A stretch of DNA of 64,000 bases from Doris montereyensis. Lineage: Eukaryota; Mollusca; Gastropoda; Nudibranchia; Dorididae. Made by a program: the position numbers and the translations under genes. Location: the NCBI GenBank assembly GCA_037039925.1, contig JAXRKP010000408.1, positions 180,001-244,000 on the forward strand, read 5' to 3'. Numbering within the stretch: the stretch's first letter is position 1; each line of letters begins with the position of its first letter. The notes under the pieces were generated by a model. The model ran no database searches. It was given only the letters and a program-made list of their open reading frames with translations, and had not been told where the DNA came from. Of this stretch, positions 47,886 to 60,002 are shown piece after piece.

Positions 47886-48688
47886 CTCGTCCATTGGTCA
47901 ATATAAATTTGATTATCGTCTTATTCTTGATGACGCTCACCCCCACAACTCAACACGATTCTGAATATCTCCAGGACGATATACAATAATAATCCTTTGC
48001 TTAGTCCCCTTGTATTATTCATTTCAGTTTTTGCTTTACTTTAAAAAGTAGTAATTATGTATGGCTTTTCACCCCGAAATGGCTGTAGGTGAAAGTGAAA
48101 TAATAAATAAACAGAGTGGGTAAAACCGTGATTGAATAAAATCTCATGTGCTGGCACTGTGAATATGAGTGTAATACGATATCTCGTATATCCATGCTTC
48201 AAAAAGTTATAATGATGGGTGCTGGCGTTTGACGGCTCTAGAATCCGCATGACACATAAACCGTTCCATTGCTAAATCCACGGTAACTGACAGAATCCAC
48301 TTTACAGTGGCAAAGAAAAATGATACCAACAAAAGGGGCAGAACAAAATCAGTCGTGCAATATCTCCGAATCTACCGCCTATTTTGTAAAAAAAAAAACG
48401 TTCAGACATCTTAAAGATCTCATATTAAAGCTATACTATAAATCGCCAAAAGATTTAAAAAATCGAATACTTTCGAGTTACAACGGTTTTAGCACGCAGG
48501 CGACAAATTGTTTTCATGCTCCGATGATATAAAATATAAGCCAGCATTTCAAGAAGTATATAATACAAAGCAAGTCGCATAATTCGATGAGTGGTTGGTC
48601 ATCACACACTCTATCTACAGAGCTATGACCCCCCGCCCCCCCCCCCCACCCCACCCAACACAGGGGAACAATTCAAGCAGATAAAATG
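47886..48688. other. Intergenic, nothing recognised
   Basis: No gene or repeat family identified; a C-rich run lies at 48628-48655. Confidence 0.55.
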
Positions 48689-48689
48689 A

Positions 48690-48860
48690 TTTGATTGATT
48701 TGATTCATTGAATTTTACCCCGGCCCACCATAGGAGATGATCTCAGGGTGAATTAAGAGGGGGGGGAAAAGCTGGATGAAAACTGGGTTGAAAGCTTGAG
48801 AAAGAAAAAAGTGAAAACCTACCAGGAGTGCCCACCAACTAACCAACCAACCAACAACGA
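48690..48860 (-). repeat. R5 copy adjoining the CCAA-rich array
   Basis: TTTGATTCATTGAATTTTAC, AGATGATCTCAGGGTGAATT and AACCTACCAGGAGTGCCCAC, the latter being the start of the array unit. Confidence 0.78.
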
Positions 48861-50052
48861 AACTTCTAAGAGTGCCCACCAACTAACCAACCAACAACGA
48901 AACTTCTAAGAGTGCAACCAGCCAACAACGAAACCTAAGAACCTAACCAACCAACCAACAACGAAACTTCTAAGAGTGCCCACCAACCAACCAACCAACA
49001 ACGAAACTTCTAAGAGTGCACCACCAACCAACCAACAACGAAACTTCAGTGCCCACCAACCAACCAACCAACAACGAAACTTCTAAGAGTACCCAACCAA
49101 CAACAACTTCTAAGAGTGCCCACCAACCAACAACGAAACTTCTAAGAGTGCCCACCAACTAACCAACCAACAACGAAACCTAAGACCAACCAACAACAAC
49201 TTCTAAGAGTGCCCACCAACCAACCAACCAACAACGAAACGTCTAAGAGTGCCCACCATCCAACCAACCAACAACGAAACTTCTAAGAGTGCCCACCAAC
49301 CAACCAACCAACAACGAAACTTCTAAGAGTGCCAACCAACCAACAACGAAACTTCTAAGAGTGCCCACCAACCAACAACGAAACTTCTAAGAGTGCCCAC
49401 CAACCAACCAACCAACAACGAAACTTCTAAGAGTGCCCACCAACCAACCAACCAACAACGAAACTTCTAAGAGTGCCCACCAACCAACAACGAAACTTCT
49501 AAGAGTGCCCACCAACTAACCAACCAACCAACAACGAAACTTCTAAGAGTGCCCACCAACCAACCAACCAACCAACAACGAAACTTCTAAGAGTGCCCAC
49601 CAACCAACCAACCAACCAACAACGAAACTTCTAAGAGTGCCCACCAACCACCAACCAACAACGAAACTTCTAAGAGTGCCCACCAACCAACCAACCAACC
49701 AACAACGAAACTTCTAAGAGTGCCCACCAACTAACCAACCAACCAACAACGAAACTTCTAAGAGTGCCCACCAACCAACCAACCAACAACGAAACTTCTA
49801 AGAGTGCCCACCAACTAACCAACCAACAACGAAACTTCTAAGAGTGCCCACCAACCAACCAACCAACAACGAAACTTCTAAGAGTGCCCACCAACTAACC
49901 AACCAACCAACAACGAAACTTCTAAGAGTGCCCACCAACCAACCAACCAACCAACAACGAAACTTCTAAGAGTGCCCACCAACTAACCAACCAACCAACA
50001 ACGAAACTTCTAAGAGTGCCCACCAACTAACCAACCAACAACGAAACTTCTA
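48825..50052. repeat. ~38-bp minisatellite with variable CCAA content
   Basis: About 32 units of ACAACGAAACTTCTAAGAGT and GCCCACCAAC followed by two to five CCAA repeats, so unit length varies in 4-bp steps. Confidence 0.95.
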
Positions 50053-50099
50053 CGAGCACATTGCACGACTACGCTACATGAAGAATGAACAAACTGTCG

Positions 50100-50288
50100 A
50101 TATCCGCGTCACGAACACAAATGGCGCTGAGGTAAGGGGGCATGTTGACAGTGAAGGATAAAGACAGTAAATAATCAAAGGCCCATGGGAACAAACGCCA
50201 GACAAATATAAGGAATGGACAGAAACGAATCCCGGCCATCATGGGGATTGAACTTGCGACCTCTGCGTCGGCACCCATCGGTTGGTAA
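50100..50288 (-). mobile_element. S4 tRNA-like SINE
   Basis: In reverse, a tRNA-like head (GGTGCCGACGCAGAGGTCGC, then AAGTTCAATCCCC as B box) and a body with GACAGTAAATAATCAAAGGC. A partial relative lies at 56860-56992. Confidence 0.6.
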
Positions 50289-51129
50289 CATGTTTTCTTT
50301 TCACGGCGAGGCTCTTCTACACAAATAGCGACTACAAAACGCTGCACACGGCACAACACACAACAAGTGAAATATTTTTATCTGAGCAATTATGTTCGGC
50401 TGTCTTAGAATCTAAGATATGGCTAACATTCATTCTCATAAAGGAAATCATGTGCAAACGTAGACCGAATTTGGTTGCATTTTACTGCGAGATGGGACAA
50501 CTGATGACTGAGAATCTGATAATGATTATTATTTATAACTCCAAAATTACTGTCAAATGTGTAATTAGGATAATAATATAATTATAAGTCGATGAAGTGT
50601 CTTAGGAAAAGAAAAAAAAACCAATCACAATAACATATGTATTTTTGTTAACAGTAATGTCTTGATCCCATGTATATTAGGTGAACGTCTTCTGATTAAT
50701 GCACAAAAAAAACAAAACAAACAAAAAATTTGATAGTCCATGACTCGTATACACATTTTCATCAAAATGAAAGCAACTTGTAACGTAACGTCATTTAAAA
50801 AGGAAAAAAAAACACCCAGCTCCAGGTTCCCTTCCTTGTTAAGACAATCTCATTTGATGTTCATTTCAAAACACATAAGTAAAGAAAATTACGTTATTGG
50901 CGTAGAGAGGTCGCATAAAGGTCTCTCCATTTGATCTCAAAGTGAAAACAGACTCGAGACAAACATAAAGGGACAATGAAAATATTTTCATCGGCTTATG
51001 ATGACGGATAAATAATATAACACAGCCTAACATTGGGAATGGCAATTATTAAATACAAAAACAATAATAAAAATCCCTGTCAACAACAACTACCACATGA
51101 AACTACCGACTCCCGTCCACACTTCCATC
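50289..51129. other. Intergenic / possible 3' region of the ABCD gene
   Basis: No recognisable exon. If the ABCD transcript has a long 3' UTR it would lie here on the minus strand. No poly(A) signal could be assigned with confidence. Confidence 0.4.
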
Positions 51130-51397
51130 TCAATCGTTACTGCTTGCCATCTCAAACTCCTCTTCCTCCTGCCCTTTGCTCGTCCCCTCCTCTTTCTCCT
51201 CTCGCGACAGGAGAACGGAGTCCTCTCCGAGCAGGGTGCATAACTCTTGCAGCCGTTCGTGCATCTTGGGCATTCCTGCCAGCTGGTGCTCCAGCTTCTG
51301 CTTCTCCTCGTTCAAGGTCAGGCGGGTGTTGGTGTCCAGCTCCTCCATCCTCCACCCGCCTTCTCCGTCAAACTGGAGCAGATGAGTGTGGAATTTC
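51130..51397 (-). CDS. ABCD1/2: ABCD1/2 peroxisomal ABC transporter, last exon
   Basis: C-terminal exon after an acceptor CCAG/GAAA at 51398-51399; the first base completes a Trp codon. Encodes [20 protein letters not shown], then [20 protein letters not shown] and [14 protein letters not shown], ending MASSND and a stop at 51130-51132. '[13 protein letters not shown]...LEEK..LE.QLAG.PKM..RLQELC..LGE' is diagnostic of ABCD1/ABCD2 (very-long-chain acyl-CoA importers of peroxisomes) as opposed to ABCD3. The acidic tail [18 protein letters not shown] is lineage-specific. 89 codons including the stop. Confidence 0.96.
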
Positions 51398-52254
51398 CTG
51401 GAAAGTGGTGGGGGGGGGGGGAATAAAGTTAGACTGTCAGCTTTATTGGGAAACACAACTTGCAACTGTTGAACATTTTTGACAAAATGTGTTAAATTTG
51501 AAGATGTTTAGTAAATCTAGTAAAAAAATAAATGAATAAAGCATATCGACGGTGAAAGTCGCAAACCAAGCAAGTCAATTTTTAATGTTTCGAGAAAATC
51601 AAAGAAAAGAAGCTTCGCATTTTAATCAATTTTCACAGATACGCAGGGTTTGCAAGTGTCAAAAACTAGACCCACTAGGGATATACTGATTGCTCATATG
51701 GTTATCATACAGGTTTCTACTGGTTTTTGTACCACGGAATTCTAACCAGACAAAGCATAGGGACTTCCTAATTTTTAAAAAGAGAAATAAAAGGTGTTAT
51801 TGATTTTAGACTTACAAGGTTTGCGACTTCACCGTCGATGTATATAGATCTATAATATATATGAAGTAATCCTAATCTCGATTTCAAAACTTTGACACGA
51901 TTCATAGCAAAAAATTAGACCTATTTTCTACTTTCGTTTTACCGGATGTCGCACATGTTTACAGTGCACAGTCAAATCAAGTTTAAAATATTCTTGCACT
52001 CTCTAGTTCATTGAGAGATTCTGACAACAAATTTTGGTCCGTCACAAGATCGAGTGTGTTCAGTAGTAGCGTAGGATAATTGTGACTAAAAGATGGTTAA
52101 TGAAGGGCCAATAGCTTCCAGCCGCTGATAGCAATTTTGTCTTCAATCAAATGGGTGACCTCACAAAATGTGAAGTTCAACACTCATTAGACTGAATTTA
52201 TGTGTAAAACTAAAACTGTCTGTGTTGAAAGTATGTATGTAAGGCTAGAAATCA

Positions 52255-52585
52255 TACAGAGATGAAAATTCAACCACAGCCTGGGACGTATACAGTCTCC
52301 AGTTTGAAGGGAACCCGCTTCAATCAAGTGTTTCACATTCATTATAACTTCCTAGCTCTCTACTAAGGACGAAAATTCAACCACAGTTTGAGATCGTATA
52401 CAGTCTTCAGTTTGAATGGAACCCGCTTCAATCAAGTGTTTCACATTCATTATAACTTCCTAGCTCTCTACTAAGGATGAAAATTCAACCACAGCTTGAG
52501 ATCGTATACAGTCTTCAGCTCAAAGGGAACCCGCTTCAATCAAGTGTTTCACATTCATTACAACTTCCTAGCTCTCTACTAAGGT
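52255..52585. repeat. ~110-bp tandem triplication in the ABCD intron
   Basis: Three copies of a unit with GATGAAAATTCAACCACAG, GAACCCGCTTCAATCAAGTG and CTTCCTAGCTCTCTACTAAG. Differences between copies are few. Confidence 0.9.
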
Positions 52586-52587
52586 GC

Positions 52588-52735
52588 TGGAAGCTCAGTC
52601 GGCAGAGCGTCCAACTTATTTGTCTGTCTGTTTTTTTCTTTCTTTACAGTACACTCCTGTTCGCCATGGCGGTGATCTCAGGGTTGTAACTGACTAATAT
52701 CACCCACAACCATCTGGCTGGGACGTTAAATAATG
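52588..52735 (+). mobile_element. tRNA-derived SINE-like element (S5)
   Basis: The head GAAGCTCAGTCGGCAGAGCG resembles a tRNA A-box arm. It also contains GCCATGGCGGTGATCTCAGG, shared with 24240-24270, and ends GGCTGGGACGTTAAATAATG. Confidence 0.6.
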
Positions 52736-52924
52736 ATAGCTAGAGGTCATGACTCCTGGGTGCCTCTGTTTTCCTTTTTTTAAATTAAAAAAACAAAACA
52801 AAAACAATTCAAACCATCACCTGGATGTCATGTACGATGAAGAGTGACAGAATGGAGATGATGAGAGCAGCCAATTTGTAACATGGTTACTTGTAGTTTT
52901 GTGGGGATTCCCCTTAGCAGAGGG

Positions 52925-53245
52925 GACTTGGTAGTCACTTGGCAAGGTGTCGGCCTCTCAACCAAAAGGTAGTGGGTTCGCCAACGGGACAAATTTTCTC
53001 GAGTTTTTTCCTAGCAAAATCTACCCCCCCCCGGTCCAGGTAGGTGGATCGACACCTAGTCCCATCTGAGACAGATGATAAAAAGGAGGTCCTGTGTGCA
53101 GTTCTCAACACTGTGCACATTAAAGACCTCTTGGCTGTTTACAGGGCAGTCTGGGCAAAATCGAACATCCTACCAAAAAACCCCTGAGATCACCTTTCGT
53201 TGTGAATGTGGGTAAATGAAATCAAATCAAATCAAACCCGAAGTA
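52925..53245 (+). mobile_element. S1 tRNA-derived SINE
   Basis: Near-complete S1: ACTTGGTAGTCACTTGGCAA, AACCAAAAGGTAGTGGGTTC, AGGTAGGTGGATCGACACC, GTTTACAGGGCAGTCTGGGC, GAATGTGGGTAAATG and an (AATCA)n tail. Confidence 0.92.
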
Positions 53246-53444
53246 GAGGAGTTGGTGTGTCTTAATATTGATTTGTTTATATCTGGAAAGCGAGAATTCT
53301 TGTAGCACGACATTGAAGTGTGTAGAATTTTCTGATATTGTATCGAAGCGCGTCAAACTATTTGGAATGTGGAAATTTCCAATTCTAGATATGTCTTAGT
53401 TTCTAGTATAATTAGGGCAGTTATCCATGATTGGGAGAGATGTA

Positions 53445-53730
53445 CAGATACGATGTACAAGAAGTCACTAGACGATGTACAAGAAGTCAGCTAGACAATG
53501 TACAAGAAGTCAGCTAGGCGATGTACAAGAAGTCAGCTTAGACGATGTACAAAAGTCAGCTAGACAAGAAGTCAGCTAGACGATGTACAAGATGTCAGCT
53601 AGACGATGAAGTCAGCTAGACAATGAAGTCAGCTAGACGATGTACAAGAAGTCAGCTAGACGATGTACAAGAAGTCAGCTAGACAATGTACAAGAAGTCA
53701 GCTAGACGATGTGCAGAAGTCAGCTAGACT
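53445..53730. repeat. 23-bp minisatellite in the ABCD intron
   Basis: About 12 units of GTCAGCTAGACGATGTACAA plus GAA, several shortened to GTCAGCTAGACAAT-type fragments. Confidence 0.93.
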
Positions 53731-53993
53731 CCACCTCGTTTCATGCCAATTTGCTTCACTCATTGATTGATTGTCGATTGTGAGTATAATAAATAGCCTT
53801 GTTATAATTATTGAATCGAGCCTTGGTGTTACTAGATAGTCTACGTCAACGTCTAGATCTAGAGTGCACTGCCTACTCTGCTCCATTCATCCCTTCGTAA
53901 CACAATCTCAATCAAAACTTTGTGAATCTCTAGCGAGTTTGACTTTTGTTTGACTTTTCATGAATTCTAAGTTTCATTAACATATCAACTTAC

Positions 53994-54119
53994 CACAACG
54001 TTGGCCTGTGGGTGATGGTCAGGAGAGTGATGCCTTGGTTTTTCAGATTCAGGTAGATGGTGCTCTCCACATCAATGGACACGGCACTCGTGCACTCGTC
54101 TAGAAGCGCAAACTGAGGT
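53994..54119 (-). CDS. ABCD1/2: ABCD1/2 transporter, exon with Walker B
   Basis: Acceptor TTTCAG/ACC at 54120-54121, donor TTGTG/GTAAGT at 53993. 126 nt, phases 1 + 123 + 2. Encodes [20 protein letters not shown], then [20 protein letters not shown] and L. LLDE with the following catalytic Glu is Walker B, SAVSID includes the D-loop, and ITHRP carries the switch His (H-loop). It joins the 55.1-kb and 51.3-kb exons in phase. Confidence 0.95.
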
Positions 54120-55056
54120 CTGAAACAAACCAAGAGAATGCATTCGCAGGGATGCCGAGTTTGAAAAAGCCAACATGAGGGACACTGGGAGGAGGTGAAA
54201 TGAGGGACAGTGAAACTGACAGCTGTATTTGATAAATTCATAGACGCTCACGCAAAATGGGTAATTATCCCATTCACAAACCTAGCTATCATTATCTTTG
54301 GTATTAATTAAAATATATCTTTCTAGATTTTCTCTGGATTTCAGTTTCTGATGTAGCTGGGACATAGCAAGGACACAAAAACAATAGGAATGAAATACAA
54401 TTTAGAGTCTCATTTAAATTAGACCCAATGCACCAATATGTAGTAAAACTTATGTTTCTATAAACCGTGATTCTTGATTCAGCCACATCTCCAAAGACTA
54501 ATTACAGTAGAAATCGTGATTCTTGATTCAGCCACATTTCCAAAGACTAATTACAGTAGAAACTGGGATTTGGAATCTTCCTTATAGTGTTTCTAGTCTT
54601 GGTAGCAGTCTTGACTGAAGTGTTATCTCATAGTTTTTTTAAATTAAATTAAATAAATACTTTGTGTCTACAAACTGTGTTTGGCAGAGTTGGCCAGAGC
54701 GACAGTTGTAGCTGATTTGTGAGCTGGCGATGGATTCCATCACTATTTTGCCTTAAATGTAGGGAATGCCGATTTAGTCGATGTTCAAGGGACCTTGACT
54801 AAAAGATCGACTTACATGAAACATCGACTGTGATTTGTGAGTAATCTCCTTAGTTTTTATTTGCATAATACATTTATTTTCTTTACATATTGTACCATTG
54901 CAGACCAATTCTAGAAGGTTTACAGCATATCTAAAAAAATTTATTATATTTAAAAATTTGATATTCTTGTAACAAACTTCAAAGTACAAATACAGCCCCC
55001 CCCCCCCTCCCCCCCCCCAAACAAATACAACTACCTGCTTTCTACACCCCCTCCGC

Positions 55057-55092
<36 letters not shown>

Positions 55093-55114
55093 ATTATTAA
55101 ACGTCTTCACTCAC
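54120..55114. other. ABCD intron
   Basis: Contains a ~60-bp duplicated motif (GTGATTCTTGATTCAGCCAC at 54468 and 54513) and C- and A-homopolymer runs (54995-55018, 55062-55089). No exon seen. Confidence 0.6.
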
Positions 55115-55199
55115 TTGTGATAGAAGGTCCTGGCCATGCCCATCCTCTGCTTTTCTCCACCAGACAAAACGTCTTTCCAGTCACATTCAGCATCCCAGC
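55115..55199 (-). CDS. ABCD1/2: ABCD1/2 transporter, exon with ABC signature
   Basis: Acceptor TTCCAG/GC at 55200-55201, donor CACAA/GTGAGT at 55114. 85 nt (2 + 81 + 2). Encodes [27 protein letters not shown], with the LSGGE signature motif of the nucleotide-binding domain and the [14 protein letters not shown] context conserved in all ABCD proteins. Confidence 0.96.
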
Positions 55200-55374
55200 C
55201 TGGAAGGGCAGAAGGCGTGGACAGAAAAATTGAAAACAAACAAACAAACAAATCAACAACAACAAAAAAACACATAAAAAATACCAACCAGGGGTGAGAA
55301 GGAAAGACGACATAACTACTACATAAATAATAAGAAGAGACAAAATAACAACACACGCTTTTGTTTGTTTTGTT

Positions 55375-55510
55375 CCATTAAAACTTCACCATGTCAGCCA
55401 CTGCAGTGATCTCAGGGTGAATTTAGAGGAAACAGCAAGGTGAAAGAGGAAAGGAAAGATTAAGAGGAAGTAGGACCTAACAGCAGCATCACCCGCCAAC
55501 CGCCCGCAAC
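55375..55510 (-). repeat. R5 repeat copy in the ABCD intron
   Basis: GTCAGCCACTGCAGTGATCT, AGAGGAAACAGCAAGGTGAA and GTAGGACCTAACAGCAGCAT. Confidence 0.78.
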
Positions 55511-55724
55511 AACCCTGCACTTCCAAACAGCAGAATTACGACACGTTTGAAAAAGACAGCACTCTCAAGACACCCTTAAACCCCCCCCCCCCCCCCCCCC
55601 CCCCAAAAGAACAGAACTACCCAACACGGAAAATAAATAAACAAACAAATAAATAACAGCTTGCTCTAAAAGATACCCACTTACAAATTTTTAATGTAGC
55701 ATCCCCTCCACCCCCTCCACCCCA

Positions 55725-56320
55725 CAGAAACTAGAAATTAAAAGTCTGTAACCATAGAGCCAATAAAAAATAAACCAGTTAGAAACTAGAAATTAAAAGT
55801 CTGTAACCATAGAGCCAATAAAAAATAAACCAGTTAGAAACTAGTAATTAAAAGTCTGTAACCATAGAGCCAAAAAAAATAAACCAGTTAGAAACTAGAA
55901 ATTAAAAGTCTGTAACCATAGAGCCAATAAAAAAAGTTAAAATCCAGAGGTTAGGAGACTGTAACTATGGAATCAAAAAAGAAACAGTTAAAAACCACAA
56001 ACTGAAACCATAGAGCAACAAAAAACAACAACAGTTAGAAGCCAGAAATTAAAAGTCTGTAGCCATATCCCCATAGAGCCACAAAAAGAAAACAATTAAA
56101 AATCCTATAATTTTAAAAAGTCTGTAATCATAGAGCCACAAAAAGAAAACAATTAGAAATCCTATAATTTAAAACAAAGTCTGTAACCATAGAACCAATA
56201 AAAACAGTTAAAATCCAGATTGAAATCCAGAGGTTAAGAGACTGCAACCATTGAGTAAAAACCCCCACTAAAAAAACCTGAAATTTTTAAAAAGTCTGTA
56301 ACCATAAAGCCAAAATAAAC
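55725..56320. repeat. ~55-bp degenerate minisatellite in the ABCD intron
   Basis: About ten units containing GAAACTAGAAATTAAAAGTC, TGTAACCATAGAGCCA and ATAAAAAATAAACCAGTT. The first four are near identical; later ones decay and vary in length. Confidence 0.93.
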
Positions 56321-56582
56321 AGTGAGTGGGGCCTTCCTATTGGCTCAAGGCCTCCAATGACAACAAAGACACGGAAGAAGCATGCATTTGATTGGTAGAA
56401 GAACAAGTGCCTTTATATGTACCACGCGTCGTGGACTTGCGTGCATTTCTTAGACAGTTTCACAGACGAAACGTGAAGCATGAAACATGGCGTAGCTGCT
56501 CTTCAACCTGTATTGGATTAGCCATCGAGGACAACATAGCATTCGATACTCATTCCTGCGTCTCTCACAATTTGATTCATTG

Positions 56583-56715
56583 AAATTAAAACACGTTCAC
56601 CGTATGCGGTGACCCCAAGGTTAATTAAGAGGAGACAGCAAGGTAAAACATTATCACTGAAAGAGCGAAGAAAGGACAGAAGTAGGACCTACCAGCAGCC
56701 CCCACCAACAGCCCA
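56583..56715 (-). repeat. R5 repeat copy
   Basis: ACCGTATGCGGTGACCCCAA, AGAGGAGACAGCAAGG and AGTAGGACCTACCAGCAGCC. Confidence 0.78.
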
Positions 56716-56859
56716 CCCAGTAACAGTGTAAAAGACATTACAGTATTTTTTGTTTTATTTGTTATTCCACTGATAAATCACTTAAATGTGGCAATCCTAG
56801 GAATTGCCCTGGTAAAGAAAAAACCCACCAAAACCAAACCCAACTATGCCTTCTACATC

Positions 56860-56991
56860 TGATCACCGCAGACGGTAGATAAGAGTCAGTGATGAATAAG
56901 TACAGGAAATAATCATCGAAGCCCCAGTGAAACAAAGACGGGACAAATACAAAGGCACAGACAGGACAAATATCAGAAGGAAACAGACAGT
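56860..56991. repeat. S4-like fragment
   Basis: AGGAAATAATCATCGAAGCC, GACGGGACAAATACAAAGGC and ACAGACAGGACAAATATCAG parallel the S4 body at 50150-50225. Confidence 0.5.
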
Positions 56992-57295
56992 GGTGTCGGT
57001 AGAAACAGTGGTTAGGCAGCCGGACTAGGGACCATGAGATCCCGGGTTTGAATCCTAGCAAATCTAGGTCCGAACGTTGTGTTCCTTTGGGAAAGACACA
57101 TAACACGTATTTCCCCCACTCTACTCAGGTGCACATGGGTACCAGCACTAGCTTGTGGGGTAAAAAGCTGAGTCAGACTAGCGACCTGGCCGGAAGGTGA
57201 TTGTTATCACCCGTTCCACTTCACGCTATTGAAACCAGGATAAGCTCCGGCTCTATGTGCCATAACATCAACAGCCGTAAAAGGAATTTTTACCA
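56992..57295 (+). mobile_element. S2 tRNA-derived SINE
   Basis: GTTAGGCAGCCGGACTAGGG, CATGAGATCCCGGGTTTGAA, ACGTTGTGTTCCTTTGGG, GTCAGACTAGCGACCTGGCC and GATAAGCTCCGGCTCTATG. Lies in an ABCD intron. Confidence 0.9.
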
Positions 57296-57877
57296 GGTAG
57301 AATCGAATTCCTTTTTCAATTTTTATTTGTCTTGCCTTTGTGGCCACGGGCTTCAATGTCTAATTCATATCATTACTCATCACTTTCAACAAGTCCCTTG
57401 CACCCCCCCCCCCTCCCCCCACTGTTTATTGTTAAACAGGGTTGAAAGCAAACAGCTGAACACCACCACCTCTGTAATATATACAAAAAGCATGCCTGTA
57501 AATGATGTTGTATTATAGTTTCTCATTATTGTAAGCTGGGTCTCTTGAACTTTGACTGCGGTTAACTCAGAAACCACTGTATCGGTTACGGGTGATATCA
57601 AGTACGATTATTAGATCAAATAAGTACTCAATACTGAAGCTATGTGGGCATTTCAGTCTAATGACCTGAATTCGAGAAATTAATTCAAACAACAATAAAA
57701 AGTTACTTGGATCGTGGGCAAAACAACTTTTTACAAATCAATTAAAAGACTGATTTGATCCAAGAGTTTACTCGTTAAGAACCTAAAGCAGGCTATTTGA
57801 AGTATACAAGCAAAATATGGAGATTGTGGGTGCAGTGGTTCTTGATTTAAAAGCGGTCAAAGTTAGAAACGTTCAGT

Positions 57878-57879
<2 letters not shown>

Positions 57880-57945
<66 letters not shown>
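57880..57945. repeat. (TA)n microsatellite
   Basis: Pure TA run within the ABCD intron. Confidence 0.95.
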
Positions 57946-57948
<3 letters not shown>

Positions 57949-58093
57949 ATATATTTAAAGATATACATTTTCAAATATAAAAATATATATATATAAATAT
58001 ATTTAAAGATAGATGTTATCCAAACAATTTTCAAACTTCTGAGAATGTTCAAACATTTGAAAGTCGGTTAAGAGGTACCATATTCCTCCTTAC

Positions 58094-58253
58094 CTCCTAA
58101 GGGGAAAAGTGGACGATGTTATCCAAATGCACAATTTTCAGAATGTCCATCAGGTTTCTGTCCATCAGTCCTTTGCTCTTCATATCCTCCAGTGAGTCAG
58201 GGTAGATAACTTGATTTCTCAGGGTACCAATGGACATGTAGGGCCTCCTGGGG
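58094..58253 (-). CDS. ABCD1/2: ABCD1/2 transporter, exon after Walker A, one base missing
   Basis: Acceptor CCCAGGAG/GCCC at 58254-58255 (CCCAG/GAG three bases earlier is possible), donor TAGGAG/GTAAGG at 58093. Encodes [40 protein letters not shown] and DNIVHFSP, then a TAG just before the donor. The next exon needs one leftover base, so the exon should be 159 or 162 nt + 2, but it is 160: one base is missing near the TTTTCCCC run at about 58101-58108. 'PYM..G.LR.QVIYPDS..DM' is the ABCD sequence following Walker A (with the Q-loop just before). Confidence 0.93.
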
Positions 58254-59684
58254 AGAAAAGTGAGACATCAAGTATTTTGACTGGGAGTCCCAAAAGAAAG
58301 AAGTTAATTCTTTTTATCCTTTTTCATCGTTTAATAACAAGCTTTTAATCCCCATTGTCAGGGTATAGGCCACAGACGTTCAACACAGACTTTCTGTTAT
58401 CTTCCTCAGGCAACAGGATGTGATCATAATTTTTCACAAAATCGAGTAAATGTATAAAAATTCTATGGCAATTTTAAGAATCAATCGGATGGTTCATAAA
58501 ATATGTGATGAATATTATGACATATTATTACGGAATCAATTTATCATTAGTTGCATAGAAACCTACTGAACAGACCCTATCACAGATGAGTCTTTAAATA
58601 ATAATTTTTAAAAAATGGGATATCATCTTCTGCCAGTCTCACTTAAAACGATGGAACCGCAATTTTCAGAACAGAGCATAAAATATGGATGAAATATGAA
58701 AAAAACCTATCCCCCCCCCCCAAAACATTTTGGTTTTGGTTTTTGGTACTGCAAGTAAGGACTTTTGGTTCTTGTGATCTTAGTTGTCGTGGTGGGATGT
58801 ATGGAAAGATGATTCCCTTAAAACAAACTGGTGCTGTTTGTTGAAAAGACACATAGCAAAGATTTTGTAATTTATTCAAGCCTTCACTGGCAACCAGTGC
58901 AAAGTTTTCAACATTTCAAAGCTGCTGTTGTGTCTTGACCTCCCAAGGACCGGTCGGCCAGCCAGCACAATTTTGAACTTTCTTGAGTCTTCTATTCTAG
59001 TTTTGTCATCAAGCAAAGAGTTACAATAGTCCAAACGTGATAGGAGACAAGTGCCGAGACAAGTGTTTTAACCGCCTCCCCAGAGGGCATTGATCTGAGG
59101 CGAGAGATTTTCCAAAAATATCTAGACACACAGTCCTGATCATATTGTTCAGCTATATGAGAGAGCTAGAAGAAAACACAACGGAAAGAGATTTGAAAAC
59201 GAGCAAATGGAAATGAGTTGACCACACAACGAGACCGCCAGGAACAAACACAACAAAACACAGCTAGACACGGAACCCACGGAAGGGAGCAGGTCAAGTG
59301 GACAGGATCTTGACCTTTCCATATTTGCCACACTCGCTTTCCGACTCAACTTCCTGCATGCTTTCCCCATTGGGCAGTTCGCCAAAAGGCAAAAATTCAT
59401 AATAGGACCCAATTAAAAGGGTGAACGTAGTAGAGAAGGCATGTTGATTTATTTCGAGTTATGTCCCTTTGCTCAGGACATCCCCATGGACTGACATGGA
59501 CTTCTCTGACCAGAATTGCATTCGATTTTCGCCGATTATGGGACCTTTTTTCCTTCTTTTTTCCCCTACACTTTCGACAATCCAAGATGGATTCTGACGA
59601 TGACAGCGATGTTTACCGAATGTACTTGATTTAAAAGAGATGAATAATTTTATGATGGTGGTAGAAGTTGTGATTCAAATACAG
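58254..59684. other. ABCD intron, mostly unassigned
   Basis: No exon recognised between the Walker A exon and the PYMS exon apart from the S1 copy at the far end. Small minus-strand open frames lack domains. Confidence 0.5.
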
Positions 59685-60002
59685 ATCTTTGATTTCATTT
59701 GATTTACCCACATCCATAACAAGGGTGATCTCGGGGATTTTGTAGGATTTTTAATTTGTCCGTACTGCCTTGTAAACAGCCAAGGGATCTTTAACGTGCA
59801 AAGAATGCTGAGATCTGCATATGGGATCTCCTTTTTATCGTCCGTCTCCGATGGGGCTGGGTGTTGATCCACCTACCTGAATCAGGGGGTAGATTTTGTT
59901 TCGAAAAAAATTGAGAAAATATTTCAACCGTCGGCGGAGCTCGAACCCAATACCTTTAGGTTGATAGGCCGACACCTTGCCTCTAGACTACCGAATCCCC
60001 TT
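59685..60002 (-). mobile_element. S1 tRNA-derived SINE in the ABCD intron
   Basis: Complete reverse S1: TTTGATTTACCCACATCC, CTTGTAAACAGCCAAGGGAT, CTTTAACGTGCAAAGAATGC, GTCCGTCTCCGATGGGGCTG and CACCTTGCCTCTAGACTACC. Not expanded: it carries the single ancestral version of the satellite segment. Confidence 0.93.

Noticed and set aside
51033..51482. Plus-strand open frames over 51.0-51.5 kb
   Set aside because: Shadows of the GC-rich ABCD last exon on the minus strand.
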